64,000 nt of DNA from an uncultured Eubacterium sp. (GCA_900543485.1 UQRM01000004.1:1-64000), one strand, 5' to 3'. Shown: positions 1-8,520, counted from the first letter of the stretch. Notes: generated by a model not told the origin, from the sequence alone. Translations and numbers: made by a program.

Positions 1-1320
1 CTGATATGCGCAGTAGGGAGAAGACGGGACAGGAAGTCATTTGCCGCCAGGATCCCGATGGATCTGATGGCAGCGGCGGCAGCCGTATTGCTGTTCGTAT
101 GCACGTCGGTTTCCATCGATTCAGGACTGTCGATAATGAATTATGTAGAGCTGCTTCTGGTAGTATGTCTGGTAGCATTGGTGTTCGCTCTGATAATCAC
201 CGGAACGATATTTGTTTTCGCGATCCAGGTGAAGGCAGGCGGATGGTGGAGAAACACGGTGATATTCAGGGTATGCGCCCTGGTGAAAAAGGGGATAAAG
301 ATACTCTTTAAGATATTCGGAAACGTAAATCTTGTCTGGAAGACGGGACTCGCGATCTTAGCGGCCGTGCTGATAAATCTGATCATTGTGATCATAGCTA
401 TAAACAGCTATGGTTCCGGGGCAGTTATCATCCCATGGGTGATAGGAGCCGTGATCACAGCGGCGTCAGTCTTGTACGTGGCTCTCTGCATGAAAAGGCT
501 GCAGGAAGGGGGAGAACGATTGGCAGAAGGCGATATGGGATATAAGATAGATACCAAAGGGATGTTTCTCGATTTGAAAAAGCACGCGGAGAATCTGAAC
601 GATATAGGCAACGGGATGGCGAAGGCGGTGGATGAAAGACTGAGGAGCGAGAGATTCAAAACAGAACTTATCACCAATGTTTCTCACGACATAAAAACGC
701 CTATCACATCCATAATAAATTACGTGGATTTCCTCAAAAAGGAAGATATAGAAAACGAAAAGGCGAGGGAATATATAGAAGTGCTGGATCGTCAGTCGCA
801 GAGGCTCAAAAAGCTGACGGAAGATCTGGTGGAAGCTTCTAAGGCGGCTACGGGGAACGTCACTCTCAATCTCATGCCGTGCGACGCGGCAGTGATGATG
901 ACCCAGGCTATGGGCGAGTATAAGGAAAAGGCAGAAAGTCAGGATCTGGAAATGATAATGAATTTGCCGGAAGAAAATATAAGTATCATGGCCGATGGCA
1001 GGAGCATGTGGCGGGTGTTGGACAATCTGATGAACAACATATGCAAATACTCTCAGCCGGGAACGAGGGTGTACCAGACTCTCGAGGAAAAAGATGGAAA
1101 GGCGCTGATAACGTATAGAAACACTTCCAGATATGAGCTGAATATCACTGGTGAGGAGCTCACAGAGCGATTCGTCCGGGGGGACAGCTCCAGACACACG
1201 GAAGGAAGCGGCCTGGGACTTTCGATAGCTAAGAATCTTGTAGAGCTGCAAGGCGGAAGATTCGATATATATATAGATGGCGATTTATTCAAAACTATAA
1301 TAGAATTCGATTTGATATGA
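1..1320 (+). CDS. Membrane sensor histidine kinase, 5' truncated by the window edge
   Basis: Sensor kinase of a two-component system: it autophosphorylates on His and passes the phosphate to a response regulator, presumably encoded upstream outside the window. The frame is open from base 1 and the first Met is at 58, after an Arg-rich stretch typical of the inside of a multi-pass kinase, so the true start probably lies off the window. Counting from that Met there are hydrophobic segments near residues 4-60 and 98-145, then a HAMP-like linker. The H-box NVSHDIKTP follows with its His codon at 685, an N-box NLMNNICKYS near 322, and a G-box GSGLGLSIAKNL near 382. A hairpin terminator follows. 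The signal sensed cannot be told. Confidence 0.9.
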   Translation: MICAVGRRRDRKSFAARIPMDLMAAAAAVLLFVCTSVSIDSGLSIMNYVELLLVVCLVALVFALIITGTIFVFAIQVKAGGWWRNTVIFRVCALVKKGIKILFKIFGNVNLVWKTGLAILAAVLINLIIVIIAINSYGSGAVIIPWVIGAVITAASVLYVALCMKRLQEGGERLAEGDMGYKIDTKGMFLDLKKHAENLNDIGNGMAKAVDERLRSERFKTELITNVSHDIKTPITSIINYVDFLKKEDIENEKAREYIEVLDRQSQRLKKLTEDLVEASKAATGNVTLNLMPCDAAVMMTQAMGEYKEKAESQDLEMIMNLPEENISIMADGRSMWRVLDNLMNNICKYSQPGTRVYQTLEEKDGKALITYRNTSRYELNITGEELTERFVRGDSSRHTEGSGLGLSIAKNLVELQGGRFDIYIDGDLFKTIIEFDLI

Positions 1321-1337
1321 TGAAGAGACAGAGTGAG

Positions 1338-1373
1338 AGCGCGGAGCTTCCGGAGAGAAGAGCCGCGCTTTTG
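1338..1373 (+). terminator. Rho-independent terminator after the sensor kinase
   Basis: Stem AGCGCGG (1338-1344) pairs with CCGCGCT (1363-1369), followed by a short T run. It sits 18 bases after the kinase stop and separates it from the next unit. Confidence 0.75.
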
Positions 1374-1409
1374 CTGTATCAAATTTTAAGTGAGACGCAG
1401 GTGATTTTA

Positions 1410-1418
1410 TGGTATAAT
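1410..1418 (+). promoter_or_regulatory. Extended -10 sigma-A promoter for the small membrane protein-tmk unit
   Basis: TGG-TATAAT (1410-1418) is a perfect extended -10 element. The -35 position 17 bases upstream reads GTGAGA, a weak match. It lies between the kinase terminator and the gene at 1483 and probably drives the tmk-holB-ricT-trmN6 run. Confidence 0.55.
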
Positions 1419-1482
1419 GGATGCATTGGTTGGAGGCGGACGAAGGAGTATACACGAGTTATAGACAAGAGGACAGTAATAT

Positions 1483-1932
1483 ATGGAAGTCATAAATTTT
1501 ATATTCGTATTGGCTATCGTCGTTCCTCTGGCGGTGCTGATGATATATTTACTAAGCAACCTGAGCAATGATGTCAAGGAATCCTGTAAAAACGCAGAGG
1601 CTGAGCGGCAGGCGGAAAAAGACGCGGGGATGCGGCCGGACAGGACTTACGGTGCTGATTGTGATAGAAGGGAGCGAACAGACGGGAGGCAGTATCCGCG
1701 TTGGGGCAGGGCTTCCGAAAGAGAGGATGAACGACGTCCGGAAAGAGGACAGGCTCCTTATCGACAGAAAAAAACGCGGGACGATGAAGAAAAGGCAGGA
1801 GGCTCGGGAAACAGGACGGAGAGGCGAAGGAAAGAGCACGGAACTGCGGAGAAGCCCGCTAAGCAGCCCAGCAAGCGAAAACGCAGAAAGGAAAGAAAAA
1901 ACAGGAGGAAGGTCGGAAGAGATCAAAAATGA
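1483..1932 (+). CDS. Small single-pass membrane protein with a highly charged tail
   Basis: Family not recognised. The 149 residues start with one membrane helix (about residues 5-26: FIFVLAIVVPLAVLMIYLL). A strongly charged, mostly Arg/Lys/Glu tail follows, ending in a Lys/Arg block, so the tail is probably cytoplasmic and could touch nucleic acid or acidic partners; this is inference. Its stop overlaps the tmk start as ATGA (1929-1932), which supports real translation coupled to tmk. A promoter and a modest AGAGGA ribosome site precede it. The tail region is also open in another frame (1568-1957), so a frameshift or a shorter protein cannot be excluded. Confidence 0.55.
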   Translation: MEVINFIFVLAIVVPLAVLMIYLLSNLSNDVKESCKNAEAERQAEKDAGMRPDRTYGADCDRRERTDGRQYPRWGRASEREDERRPERGQAPYRQKKTRDDEEKAGGSGNRTERRRKEHGTAEKPAKQPSKRKRRKERKNRRKVGRDQK

Positions 1933-2555
1933 AACGAGGCTATTTTATATCTTTTGAAGGCGTCGACGGCTCAGGAAAATCCACTCAGATAGAGCTGCTC
2001 AAGGATTTCCTGGAAAGTCGGGGGTATGAGGTCGTACTGACAAGGGAACCGGGAGGTACGGAGATAGGTGAGAAGATACGAGATATCATATTGGATCCAT
2101 CCAACAGCGGAATGGATCATATGACGGAAGCGTTGCTGTATGCCGCGTCTCGGGCCCAGCATGTGCGTCAGGTGATCGCGCCGGCTGTGGAAAGCGGAAA
2201 GGTCGTCATATGTGACAGATTCGTTGACTCCAGTATCGCTTACCAGGGATACGGCAGGGAGCTGGGAAAATGTGTGGAGGACATAAACAGATATGCTGTT
2301 TCAGGATATATGCCGGACATGACCTTCCTCATGAAGGTCAATCTCAATGTAGGCAGCGACAGGATAAAGGGAAGACGGCGAGACAGGATAGAGATGGAAG
2401 ACAAGGATTTTTACAGCCGTGTATATGAGGGATATGAAATGATCCAGCGTGATTTTCCCGACAGGATTATTGGGATAGATGCCAGTGGCGAGATAGATGT
2501 TATCGGCAGCACCATCACAGATCATGTCCAGCGGTTGATGGAGGGCAAACGATAG
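1929..2555 (+). CDS. tmk: Thymidylate kinase
   Basis: Phosphorylates dTMP to dTDP with ATP, a required step of dTTP supply for replication. The 208 residues are the usual family length. The P-loop GVDGSGKST is at residues 11-19, the TREPGGT dTMP-contact motif follows, and DRFVDSSIAYQG is the typical second motif. The start is fixed by the ATGA overlap with the upstream small gene. It lies two bases before holB, the common Bacillota order tmk-holB-ricT, so replication and nucleotide genes are co-transcribed. Confidence 0.96.
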   Translation: MKRGYFISFEGVDGSGKSTQIELLKDFLESRGYEVVLTREPGGTEIGEKIRDIILDPSNSGMDHMTEALLYAASRAQHVRQVIAPAVESGKVVICDRFVDSSIAYQGYGRELGKCVEDINRYAVSGYMPDMTFLMKVNLNVGSDRIKGRRRDRIEMEDKDFYSRVYEGYEMIQRDFPDRIIGIDASGEIDVIGSTITDHVQRLMEGKR

Positions 2556-2557
2556 AT

Positions 2558-3370
2558 ATGCGTTTCAAATATCAGAGTGACAATGAAAACCTGACGGAAC
2601 GGCTGGAGCGCATGGTGAAAACAGGAACCGTTTCCCACGCGTATATCTTTGAAGGTCCGGGATATGTAGATAAGAAAGCTTTTGCCGAAAGCTTCGCCAA
2701 GGGTATCCTGTGCCCTATCGCTCGCGGTGATGGCTGCGGCTCTTGCGGGATATGCAATAAGGTGGATCACGGTAATCACGAGGATATCATGTATATATCG
2801 GCTTCGGGAGGATCTATAAAAGACGCGGATATCATCAGGATGCAGGAGGCTTTGAAGAGCAAGCCTTTTGGAGACAGACACATCGTTATCATCGAAAACA
2901 GCGATACGATGACGTTACGGGCACAGAACCGGCTTTTGAAGACGCTGGAGGAACCGCCAGGAGCCTCTGTCATCATGCTGCTGTCGGAGAACATGGAGAA
3001 TCTCACTCAGACTATCCGTTCCAGATGTGTCAAATACAGGATAAATTGTTTCGGTAGTGAAGGATATGATTTTATGATGGAAAAGGCTGAAAAAGTAGCC
3101 GCCATGGTTCTGGAGCGGAAGCCTTTTTATCAGCTGAAAAAGGAAATCGACGATGTGACGGCAGGCAGCGAAGAGACGGCAGGATTTCTGGACAGCATGG
3201 AGATAGTGTTCAGAAACATGTTGCTGGAGAGCGGAAAAGGCATATCGCGATACAGTAAAGACGAGTTGACGGGAAATATATATGCGATCGAGGAAGCAAG
3301 GAGAAAGATCAAGAGCGGGATATCACGGCCTTACGCAATGAAGGATCTGCTCGTGAAAATCGGAGGATAG
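2558..3370 (+). CDS. holB: DNA polymerase III delta-prime-like clamp loader subunit
   Basis: Clamp loader subunit that helps load the sliding clamp. The N-terminus is an AAA+ fold with the P-loop degraded to EGPGYVDKKA, as is normal for the non-hydrolysing delta-prime subunit. A four-Cys zinc module (Cys52, 60, 63, 66) follows. RLLKTLEEPP and the SRC motif (TIRSRC) are clear clamp-loader signatures. At 270 residues it is on the short side for the family. The gene is packed between tmk (2-base gap) and ricT (3-base gap), which supports the assignment over other AAA+ proteins. Confidence 0.9.
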   Translation: MRFKYQSDNENLTERLERMVKTGTVSHAYIFEGPGYVDKKAFAESFAKGILCPIARGDGCGSCGICNKVDHGNHEDIMYISASGGSIKDADIIRMQEALKSKPFGDRHIVIIENSDTMTLRAQNRLLKTLEEPPGASVIMLLSENMENLTQTIRSRCVKYRINCFGSEGYDFMMEKAEKVAAMVLERKPFYQLKKEIDDVTAGSEETAGFLDSMEIVFRNMLLESGKGISRYSKDELTGNIYAIEEARRKIKSGISRPYAMKDLLVKIGG

Positions 3371-3373
3371 ATA

Positions 3374-4300
3374 ATGACAAAGGTAGTAGGGATAAAATTC
3401 AAGGATGTGGGCAAGCTGTATTATTTCAGCCCCGGTGATCTGCACGTGGAGGAAGGCGATAATGTTATCGTTGAGACAGCCAGGGGACTGGAGTTCGGTA
3501 AAGTGGTGATGGGTGAGACTGAGGTCAGGGAAAAGGATCTGGTCGCCCCGCTGAAAAACATCATCAGGGTGGCTGACGAAAAGGACAGAAAAAGACACGA
3601 GGATAATCTGGCGAAAAAGGGAGAGGCTCTCAGGCTGTGTCAGGAAAAGATAGACGCACATAAGCTGGAGATGAAGCTGATAGATGTGGAATATACCTTT
3701 GATAACAGCAAGGTGATATTTTACTTTACCGCCGACGGCCGGGTAGACTTCAGAGAACTGGTGAAAGATCTGGCTGCCGTATTCAGGATGAGGATAGAAC
3801 TGAGGCAGATAGGAGTGCGGGATGAAGCCAAGATGTTGGGCGGCGTAGGGAATTGCGGCAGAGGACTGTGCTGCAGTACATGGCTTTCCGATTTTGAACC
3901 GGTTTCCATAAAAATGGCAAAGGTCCAGAATTTGTCCCTCAATCCTACTAAGATATCGGGAATATGCGGAAGGCTGATGTGTTGTCTCAAGTTCGAAAAT
4001 GAAGTGTATACTCAGTTGAAAAAGGGGATGCCTACGGTGGGAGAGCGGGTGAAGACTCCCGACGGCATGGCCATCGTGACCGATATCAATATACTTGAGA
4101 ATATAGTCAAGACAAGGCTGATCCTGGAAGAGGGATCTAAGGAAAAAGGTGTCGAGGAGAAGCTCAGTACGGAGCTTTACATCTACGGCAAGAATGATGT
4201 GAGACGGATGGGTAAAAAGGGAAGCAAGAGGAAGGATGACGATCTGGAAGATCTCGGAGAAGACGTACTGAAGGAGATAAAGGAGCTGATGAAGGACTGA
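3374..4300 (+). CDS. ricT: RicT/YaaT, PSP1-domain regulatory protein
   Basis: Member of the PSP1/RicT family. In Bacillus subtilis RicT (YaaT) forms an iron-sulfur complex with RicA and RicF that promotes RNase Y-dependent mRNA maturation and affects sporulation and competence. The 308 residues open with the conserved KVVGIKFKDVGKLYYF segment. The Cys-rich core GNCGRGLCCS...GICGRLMCC supplies the residues that bind the Fe-S cluster. A charged C-terminal tail of about 35 residues (KKGSKRKDDDLEDLGED) follows. It sits in the usual spot after holB. Confidence 0.92.
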   Translation: MTKVVGIKFKDVGKLYYFSPGDLHVEEGDNVIVETARGLEFGKVVMGETEVREKDLVAPLKNIIRVADEKDRKRHEDNLAKKGEALRLCQEKIDAHKLEMKLIDVEYTFDNSKVIFYFTADGRVDFRELVKDLAAVFRMRIELRQIGVRDEAKMLGGVGNCGRGLCCSTWLSDFEPVSIKMAKVQNLSLNPTKISGICGRLMCCLKFENEVYTQLKKGMPTVGERVKTPDGMAIVTDINILENIVKTRLILEEGSKEKGVEEKLSTELYIYGKNDVRRMGKKGSKRKDDDLEDLGEDVLKEIKELMKD

Positions 4301-4308
4301 GGCTGCCC

Positions 4309-5073
4309 ATGGAACGAATAGAAGAAACGGGTTTTGGGAACATAAGGCTGATACAGGATACCGATGGATTCTGTTATGGGATCGACGCTGTCATATTGGC
4401 CGATTTCACTTGCAGGATACGTCCCGATTTTAAAATGGCGGTGGATCTGGGGACCGGAAACGGTATCATACCTTTTATCCTCAGCCATAAAAACAAGGAC
4501 GCCCGATTCATAGGCGTGGAAGTGCAGGAGGCTGCTGTGAGACTGGCGGAGAAAAGCTGTGCTCTCAATTGCCTGCAATCACGTATAAGCTTTGTCAACG
4601 GCGACGTATCGTCGCTGAATAGAATGGTGTATGAGAAGGAGGATGTAGATGTGGTAACATGCAACCCTCCTTATTTTGCCAGAGGCGGCGGGATACCGCC
4701 TGAAAATAAAGGCCGCTTCATCGCCAGGCATGAGACGACTGCGGAAGTGGGAGATTTTATAAAGACAGCGGCGGACATCCTCGATGGTAGCGGGGATCTT
4801 TTCATGGTCCATCGTCCTTCCAGATTGGTCGACATATTCTGCAGCTGCAGGGAATATGGTCTTGAACCGAAGACCATCCGATACGTGATACCGAGAGCAG
4901 GAGAGATACCAAACATCGTGTTGATACATTGTGTGGCCGGAGGCGGCAGAGAACTGAGGATGATGAGGGAGCTGCCGGTATACGGATCAAATGGGCAGTA
5001 CAGTGATGAGATAATGGATATATACGAAAGAAAGACTTCGGAGACAGGAGGACCGGAAACCTGTTTGCGGTGA
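4309..5073 (+). CDS. tRNA1(Val) (adenine-N6)-methyltransferase-like protein
   Basis: SAM-dependent N6-adenine methyltransferase of the TrmN6/YfiC type, expected to act on RNA. The 254 residues begin with GFGNIRLIQDTDGFCYGIDAVILADF. They contain the SAM-binding motif VDLGTGNGIIPF and the catalytic NPPYF motif. It follows ricT by 8 bases. In relatives this gene is often followed by rsmI, but here the next genes converge from the other strand and rsmI is absent. The exact tRNA substrate is inferred from the family. Confidence 0.85.
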   Translation: MERIEETGFGNIRLIQDTDGFCYGIDAVILADFTCRIRPDFKMAVDLGTGNGIIPFILSHKNKDARFIGVEVQEAAVRLAEKSCALNCLQSRISFVNGDVSSLNRMVYEKEDVDVVTCNPPYFARGGGIPPENKGRFIARHETTAEVGDFIKTAADILDGSGDLFMVHRPSRLVDIFCSCREYGLEPKTIRYVIPRAGEIPNIVLIHCVAGGGRELRMMRELPVYGSNGQYSDEIMDIYERKTSETGGPETCLR

Positions 5074-5098
5074 GGACTTCTGGTGATGACCTCTTATG

Positions 5099-5629
5099 TT
5101 ACATGATCATACATATGTATACGGAGGCGAAGATGCCGACAATGTACCCTACCAGGCCGGCGATGAAGGAATGCCTCATTTTTTTTACGGAGGTGACACC
5201 GAAGTAGAGAGCAAGGACATAGAATATGGTCTCGCAGCTGCCGACCATTACTGAAGCCGCGCGGCCCACCAGTGAGTCGGGGCCGGAAGCATCCATTATC
5301 TGCTCTGCCACCACCAGAGAACCGCTGCCTGATACAGGCCTGAGGAATATGAGGGAGATCAGTTCTTCAGGTATAGAGAAAAAGTCGAATATGGGAGCGA
5401 CGGCTTTTTCTATGAAATCCATGGCTCCAGATGATGTGAGAGCCTCTATGGCTATGAATATACCGATGATAAATGGGAGAATCTCGACGCATGTTCCAAG
5501 CCCGTCTTTGGCGCCTTCGATAAAAACATCGTAGATATCGGTCTTTTTCCTCAAACCGTATACCAGGATGACTGTTATCAGAACGGGGAGGAACATTGTG
5601 GAAAAAATGCTCAGTACGCTAGAGATCAT
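5099..5629 (-). CDS. spmB: Spore maturation protein B
   Basis: Multi-pass membrane protein of the nucleoside-recognition (Gate) family. With SpmA it takes part in dehydration of the spore core in Bacillus. The 176 residues include the motif FLRPVSGSGSL and the ending AGLVGYIVGIFASVYICM, both typical of SpmB. Its start lies 11 bases inside spmA, so the two are translationally coupled. It converges with trmN6 with only 25 bases between the stops and no clear terminator. Confidence 0.92.
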   Translation of the reverse strand: MISSVLSIFSTMFLPVLITVILVYGLRKKTDIYDVFIEGAKDGLGTCVEILPFIIGIFIAIEALTSSGAMDFIEKAVAPIFDFFSIPEELISLIFLRPVSGSGSLVVAEQIMDASGPDSLVGRAASVMVGSCETIFYVLALYFGVTSVKKMRHSFIAGLVGYIVGIFASVYICMIM

Positions 5630-6200
5630 CGCCTCTCCTTTCGAAAAATCTGCACACCAGCACGGAAACTACCATGGAAATCAGGCCGGCGATGATGGAA
5701 GGGACAATGATATCCTCGGGAGATGCCGAGCCCAGATCGCTGCGTATTTTTATCACAGCGACCGGGACCAGCTGTATCATCGACATATTGAGAGCCATGA
5801 ACATGCACATAGTATCGCTGGCATACTGAGGTCTTGGATTTTCTCTGTCCAGCAGCTCCATAGCCCTGAGAGAAAATACGGTAGCGCTGTTTCCGGCGCC
5901 GAATATGTTGGCCATGAAACTCATTATCATCACCGCCAGGGTCTTGTCATTCTTCTCTCCGGGAAAGAGGAACTTCATCAGCGGTTTCATAGTTTCGGAT
6001 ATCTTCTCTATGAGCCCCGACGCTTCGGCGATCTTCATCAGGCCACTCCAGACGGCCATGATACCTGCCAGAGAAAGCATAAACTGGACGGCCTCTCCGC
6101 AGCTGTTCATCAGGCCATCGGTGAACTGAGAGATCCTGCCGTTTACCACTGAAAAAACGATACCGATGATGAGCATGAAGCCCCATATGCGATTCATCAT
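5619..6200 (-). CDS. spmA: Spore maturation protein A
   Basis: Membrane protein of the same Gate-domain family as SpmB and its usual operon partner in spore maturation. The 193 residues start MMNRIWGFMLIIGIVFS, followed by the conserved GLMKIAEASGLI and MSFMANIFGAGNSATVFSLRAMELL segments. The first Met (6200) has a GAGGTG ribosome site about 8 bases upstream on the minus strand. Presence of both spm genes fits a spore-former. Confidence 0.93.
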   Translation of the reverse strand: MMNRIWGFMLIIGIVFSVVNGRISQFTDGLMNSCGEAVQFMLSLAGIMAVWSGLMKIAEASGLIEKISETMKPLMKFLFPGEKNDKTLAVMIMSFMANIFGAGNSATVFSLRAMELLDRENPRPQYASDTMCMFMALNMSMIQLVPVAVIKIRSDLGSASPEDIIVPSIIAGLISMVVSVLVCRFFERRGDDL

Positions 6201-6247
6201 AAATTAACACCTCTAGTGTAAAAATATTCATTTAAGTGAAAAATATG

Positions 6248-6276
6248 TTGAAGCTGTTTCGATTTTATGTGATAAT
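6248..6276 (+). promoter_or_regulatory. Sigma-A promoter for the DUF948-like gene
   Basis: TTGAAG (6248-6253), 17-base spacer, GATAAT (6271-6276). It lies 30 bases before the start at 6306 in the divergent gap with spmA. Confidence 0.65.
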
Positions 6277-6305
6277 ATAATAAGTATGTATGGGAGGACT
6301 TACCT

Positions 6306-6629
6306 ATGAGCATAACCATTGATTTGAAAATGCTGTTGCTGATTATTATATGTATTGCCGTCGTACTGCTGGTGATATATCTGATCCGCTGCTTGAAGAG
6401 TCTGATGGTGACGTTGGAGCATACGAATGAGATCCTCAAAGACGTAGAAGTCATGACAGACCTGGCGGCCAAGAGAAGCAAAGATGTCGACAACATTATA
6501 ACCAATGTGTCGGAAACGGTTTCGGATATAAGTGAAACGATAAGCGGAAAGCAGAATGCGATATCTATAATAACAGCCATAGCCAGGGCTATACTGGCAG
6601 TCAAGAACGCTGCTGACAAGGAAAAATAG
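6306..6629 (+). CDS. Small DUF948/YtxG-like membrane protein
   Basis: The 107 residues have one strong N-terminal membrane helix (about 8-27: LLLIIICIAVVLLVIYLIRC). A helical cytoplasmic part follows with regularly spaced hydrophobics (ILKDVEVMTDLAAKRSKDVDNIITNVSETVSDISETI), as in the DUF948/YtxG group of stress-linked membrane proteins. This assignment rests on architecture, not a diagnostic motif. The ribosome site GGGAGGA and the promoter at 6248-6276 support expression. The following gene encodes an AbrB-type regulator. Confidence 0.7.
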   Translation: MSITIDLKMLLLIIICIAVVLLVIYLIRCLKSLMVTLEHTNEILKDVEVMTDLAAKRSKDVDNIITNVSETVSDISETISGKQNAISIITAIARAILAVKNAADKEK

Positions 6630-6690
6630 AGACGATTCGATGTGAATGGGTAAGATAATGATGGACTTAGGGGATTGAAAGGAGTTAGTC

Positions 6691-6933
6691 ATGAAAGCAA
6701 CAGGTATAGTAAGAAAAGTTGACGAACTGGGCAGGATCGTGTTACCGATAGAGCTGAGAAGAACATTGAATATAGACATAAAAGATCCACTGGAAATATA
6801 TGTGGACGGTGAATCGATAATGCTCAAGAAGTACCAGCCGGCTTGCGTATTCTGTGGAAGCTCTGACGGGATCAAGCAGATCAAGGGAAAGAATGTATGC
6901 AGCAAATGTATAAAGGAGCTGCAGAGTCTATAG
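6691..6933 (+). CDS. abrB: AbrB-family transition-state regulator with C-terminal zinc ribbon
   Basis: DNA-binding transcription factor of the AbrB/SpoVT swapped-hairpin class, which controls growth-transition and sporulation-related genes in Bacillota. The N-terminus MKATGIVRKVDELGRIVLP is the classic AbrB DNA-binding segment. The second half holds two Cys pairs (Cys52/55 and Cys70/73) that probably bind a metal, as in Clostridium AbrB proteins. At 80 residues it is a normal length. A GAAAGGAG ribosome site precedes it and a terminator hairpin follows. Confidence 0.92.
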   Translation: MKATGIVRKVDELGRIVLPIELRRTLNIDIKDPLEIYVDGESIMLKKYQPACVFCGSSDGIKQIKGKNVCSKCIKELQSL

Positions 6934-6948
6934 TATCTTAAAAGCGAT

Positions 6949-6990
6949 GCGGAAAAAGGGCTGATTTCATTGTCCTTTTTTTGCGTTAAA
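6949..6990 (+). terminator. Terminator after abrB
   Basis: An 11-base stem, GCGGAAAAAGG (6949-6959) with CCTTTTTTTGC (6974-6984), two pairs being G-T. The stem's T tract also serves as the U run. Confidence 0.65.
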
Positions 6991-7016
6991 ATCATATCTT
7001 TGGCAACAATAATAAG

Positions 7017-7082
7017 TAAGGAAGAGGTCTTGTCAATACGTTTTGCTCCCCTTATGTGTGAAACATGCAAGCCTCTTCCTTA
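7017..7082. other. Long imperfect hairpin upstream of the murA promoter
   Basis: TAAGGAAGAGG-T-CTTG (7017-7032) pairs with CAAG-CCTCTTCCTTA (7068-7082): 15 pairs with one bulged base and a 35-base loop that can fold a small ATGT/ACAT hairpin. No T run follows, so it is not a standard terminator. It may be a small structured RNA or a DNA-level site. Its function is unknown to me. Confidence 0.4.
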
Positions 7083-7095
7083 TCCTATGTATTCC

Positions 7096-7124
7096 TTGAA
7101 ACTGTGGTAGAAAAACAGTATAAT
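7096..7124 (+). promoter_or_regulatory. Sigma-A promoter of murA
   Basis: TTGAAA (7096-7101), 17-base spacer, TATAAT (7119-7124), near consensus, 36 bases before the GTG start of murA. Confidence 0.85.
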
Positions 7125-7160
7125 ATACTGACTGAGAATTAAAGTGTACGGAGGAATAAA

Positions 7161-8432
7161 GTGGCAAAATTTCTGGTCCAAAAGAGTGAGCCGCTGACTG
7201 GTGAAGTGACCATAAGCGGTGCCAAGAACGCCGTGCTTCCTATCATGGCGGCGACACTTTTAACGGAGGAAAAATGTGAGATAAAGGATGTTCCGGCTCT
7301 CAGAGATGTGGACGTCATGTGTCAGCTTCTCGAGAGCCTTGGTGCGTCTGTGGACAAAAGGCTGGATGAAAATGTAGTTGAGATCAAAGCAGAAGGCGAT
7401 ATAGCGTTCGAAGCTCCTTTTGACCTGGTGAAGATGATGAGAGCGTCTATCCTCGTGCTGGGCGCGCTGTTGTTGAGAACCGGCAGGGCTGTGATACACC
7501 TTCCGGGCGGATGCGCCATAGGAAAGCGTCCTGTGGAGCTTCATCTGAAAGGATTGAAGGCGCTGGGCGTCAATGTGGACGAAGAACAGCTGAAGCGTGG
7601 TATCATTGATGCCAGAGCCGACAGCCTCAGAGGAACGACCATATACCTGGATTTTCCCAGTGTAGGCGCGACAGAAGTGATCATAATGGCCGCAGCGCTG
7701 GCTGACGGAACGACGATCCTGGAAAATGCGGCCCAGGAGCCTGAAATAGTGGATCTGGCCAATTTTCTCAACAAAATGGGAGCCAGGATAAAAGGCGCAG
7801 GGACTGACACTATCAAGGTGGATGGAGTGACATCGCTGAAAGGTGTGTCCCACAACGTGATACCTGACAGGATAGAAGCGGGGACATTCATGGTGGGAGC
7901 TGCGATGACGAGAGGAAACGTATTGATAAAGAATGTAGTTCCTGATCATCTGAAAGCTGTCATCGCTAAATTGAAAGAATGCGGAGCCAGCGTGGAAATG
8001 GGAGAAGACGGCATAAGAGTCAGGGGCGACGAGGCGGAGATAACATCGACTGATATCAAGACCCTTCCGTATCCGGGATTCCCTACCGATATGCAGTCGC
8101 CGTTCATGGCGCTGCTCACGGTGGCAAAGGGACCCAGCGTCGTGATAGAGACCGTATTCGAGAACAGATTCATGCATGTGGGCGAGTTCAATCGTATGGG
8201 CGCTAATATCAAGGTGAATGGAAACTGTTCCATCATACCGGGAGGAAAGAGTCTGAAAGGAGCGCAGGTGGTGGCTACGGATCTCAGAGCCGGAGCTGCG
8301 GTGGTGCTTACCGGTCTGGTGGCGGAAGGGACTACGGAAGTCTCTCAGATATATCATGTGGACAGAGGATATGAGAAATTCGTTGAAAAGCTCCGGGCAT
8401 TGGGAGCCAACATAATGCGGGTGGAGGAGTGA
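7161..8432 (+). CDS. murA: UDP-N-acetylglucosamine 1-carboxyvinyltransferase
   Basis: First committed enzyme of peptidoglycan synthesis: it transfers enolpyruvate from PEP to UDP-GlcNAc in the cytoplasm. The 423 residues are the usual length. GAKNAVLP near residues 20-27 binds substrate, and LPGGCAIGKRPVELH holds the catalytic Cys118, the fosfomycin target, so the protein looks fosfomycin-sensitive at that position. The start is GTG at 7161 with a CGGAGG site 7 bases upstream. It has its own promoter and is followed by two terminators in tandem. Bacillota often carry two paralogues; which one this is cannot be decided here. Confidence 0.96.
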   Translation: MAKFLVQKSEPLTGEVTISGAKNAVLPIMAATLLTEEKCEIKDVPALRDVDVMCQLLESLGASVDKRLDENVVEIKAEGDIAFEAPFDLVKMMRASILVLGALLLRTGRAVIHLPGGCAIGKRPVELHLKGLKALGVNVDEEQLKRGIIDARADSLRGTTIYLDFPSVGATEVIIMAAALADGTTILENAAQEPEIVDLANFLNKMGARIKGAGTDTIKVDGVTSLKGVSHNVIPDRIEAGTFMVGAAMTRGNVLIKNVVPDHLKAVIAKLKECGASVEMGEDGIRVRGDEAEITSTDIKTLPYPGFPTDMQSPFMALLTVAKGPSVVIETVFENRFMHVGEFNRMGANIKVNGNCSIIPGGKSLKGAQVVATDLRAGAAVVLTGLVAEGTTEVSQIYHVDRGYEKFVEKLRALGANIMRVEE

Positions 8433-8474
8433 CAGGACGAGAGATCCGGAAAACGAAATAAATGTGTGCGGCAG

Positions 8475-8513
8475 GCATATCGCGGAGGGATAACGACGCG
8501 ATATGCTTTTTTG
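8475..8513 (+). terminator. First terminator after murA
   Basis: Perfect 10-base stem GCATATCGCG (8475-8484) / CGCGATATGC (8497-8506), followed by TTTTTT. Confidence 0.9.
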
Positions 8514-8520
8514 TAAGTGA

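Noticed and set aside
1568..1957. Alternative frame over the small gene before tmk
   Set aside because: It lacks the membrane-helix start, promoter-proximal ATG and ATGA coupling of the frame at 1483, and ends inside tmk.
5568..6152. 194-residue plus-strand frame opposite spmA-spmB
   Set aside because: No motif, His-rich shadow composition, and both minus-strand genes are clear family members.
7017..7082. 6S RNA, SRP RNA or a known riboswitch
   Set aside because: Length, loop sequence and lack of the conserved core motifs do not match any class I can recall; left as an unexplained hairpin.
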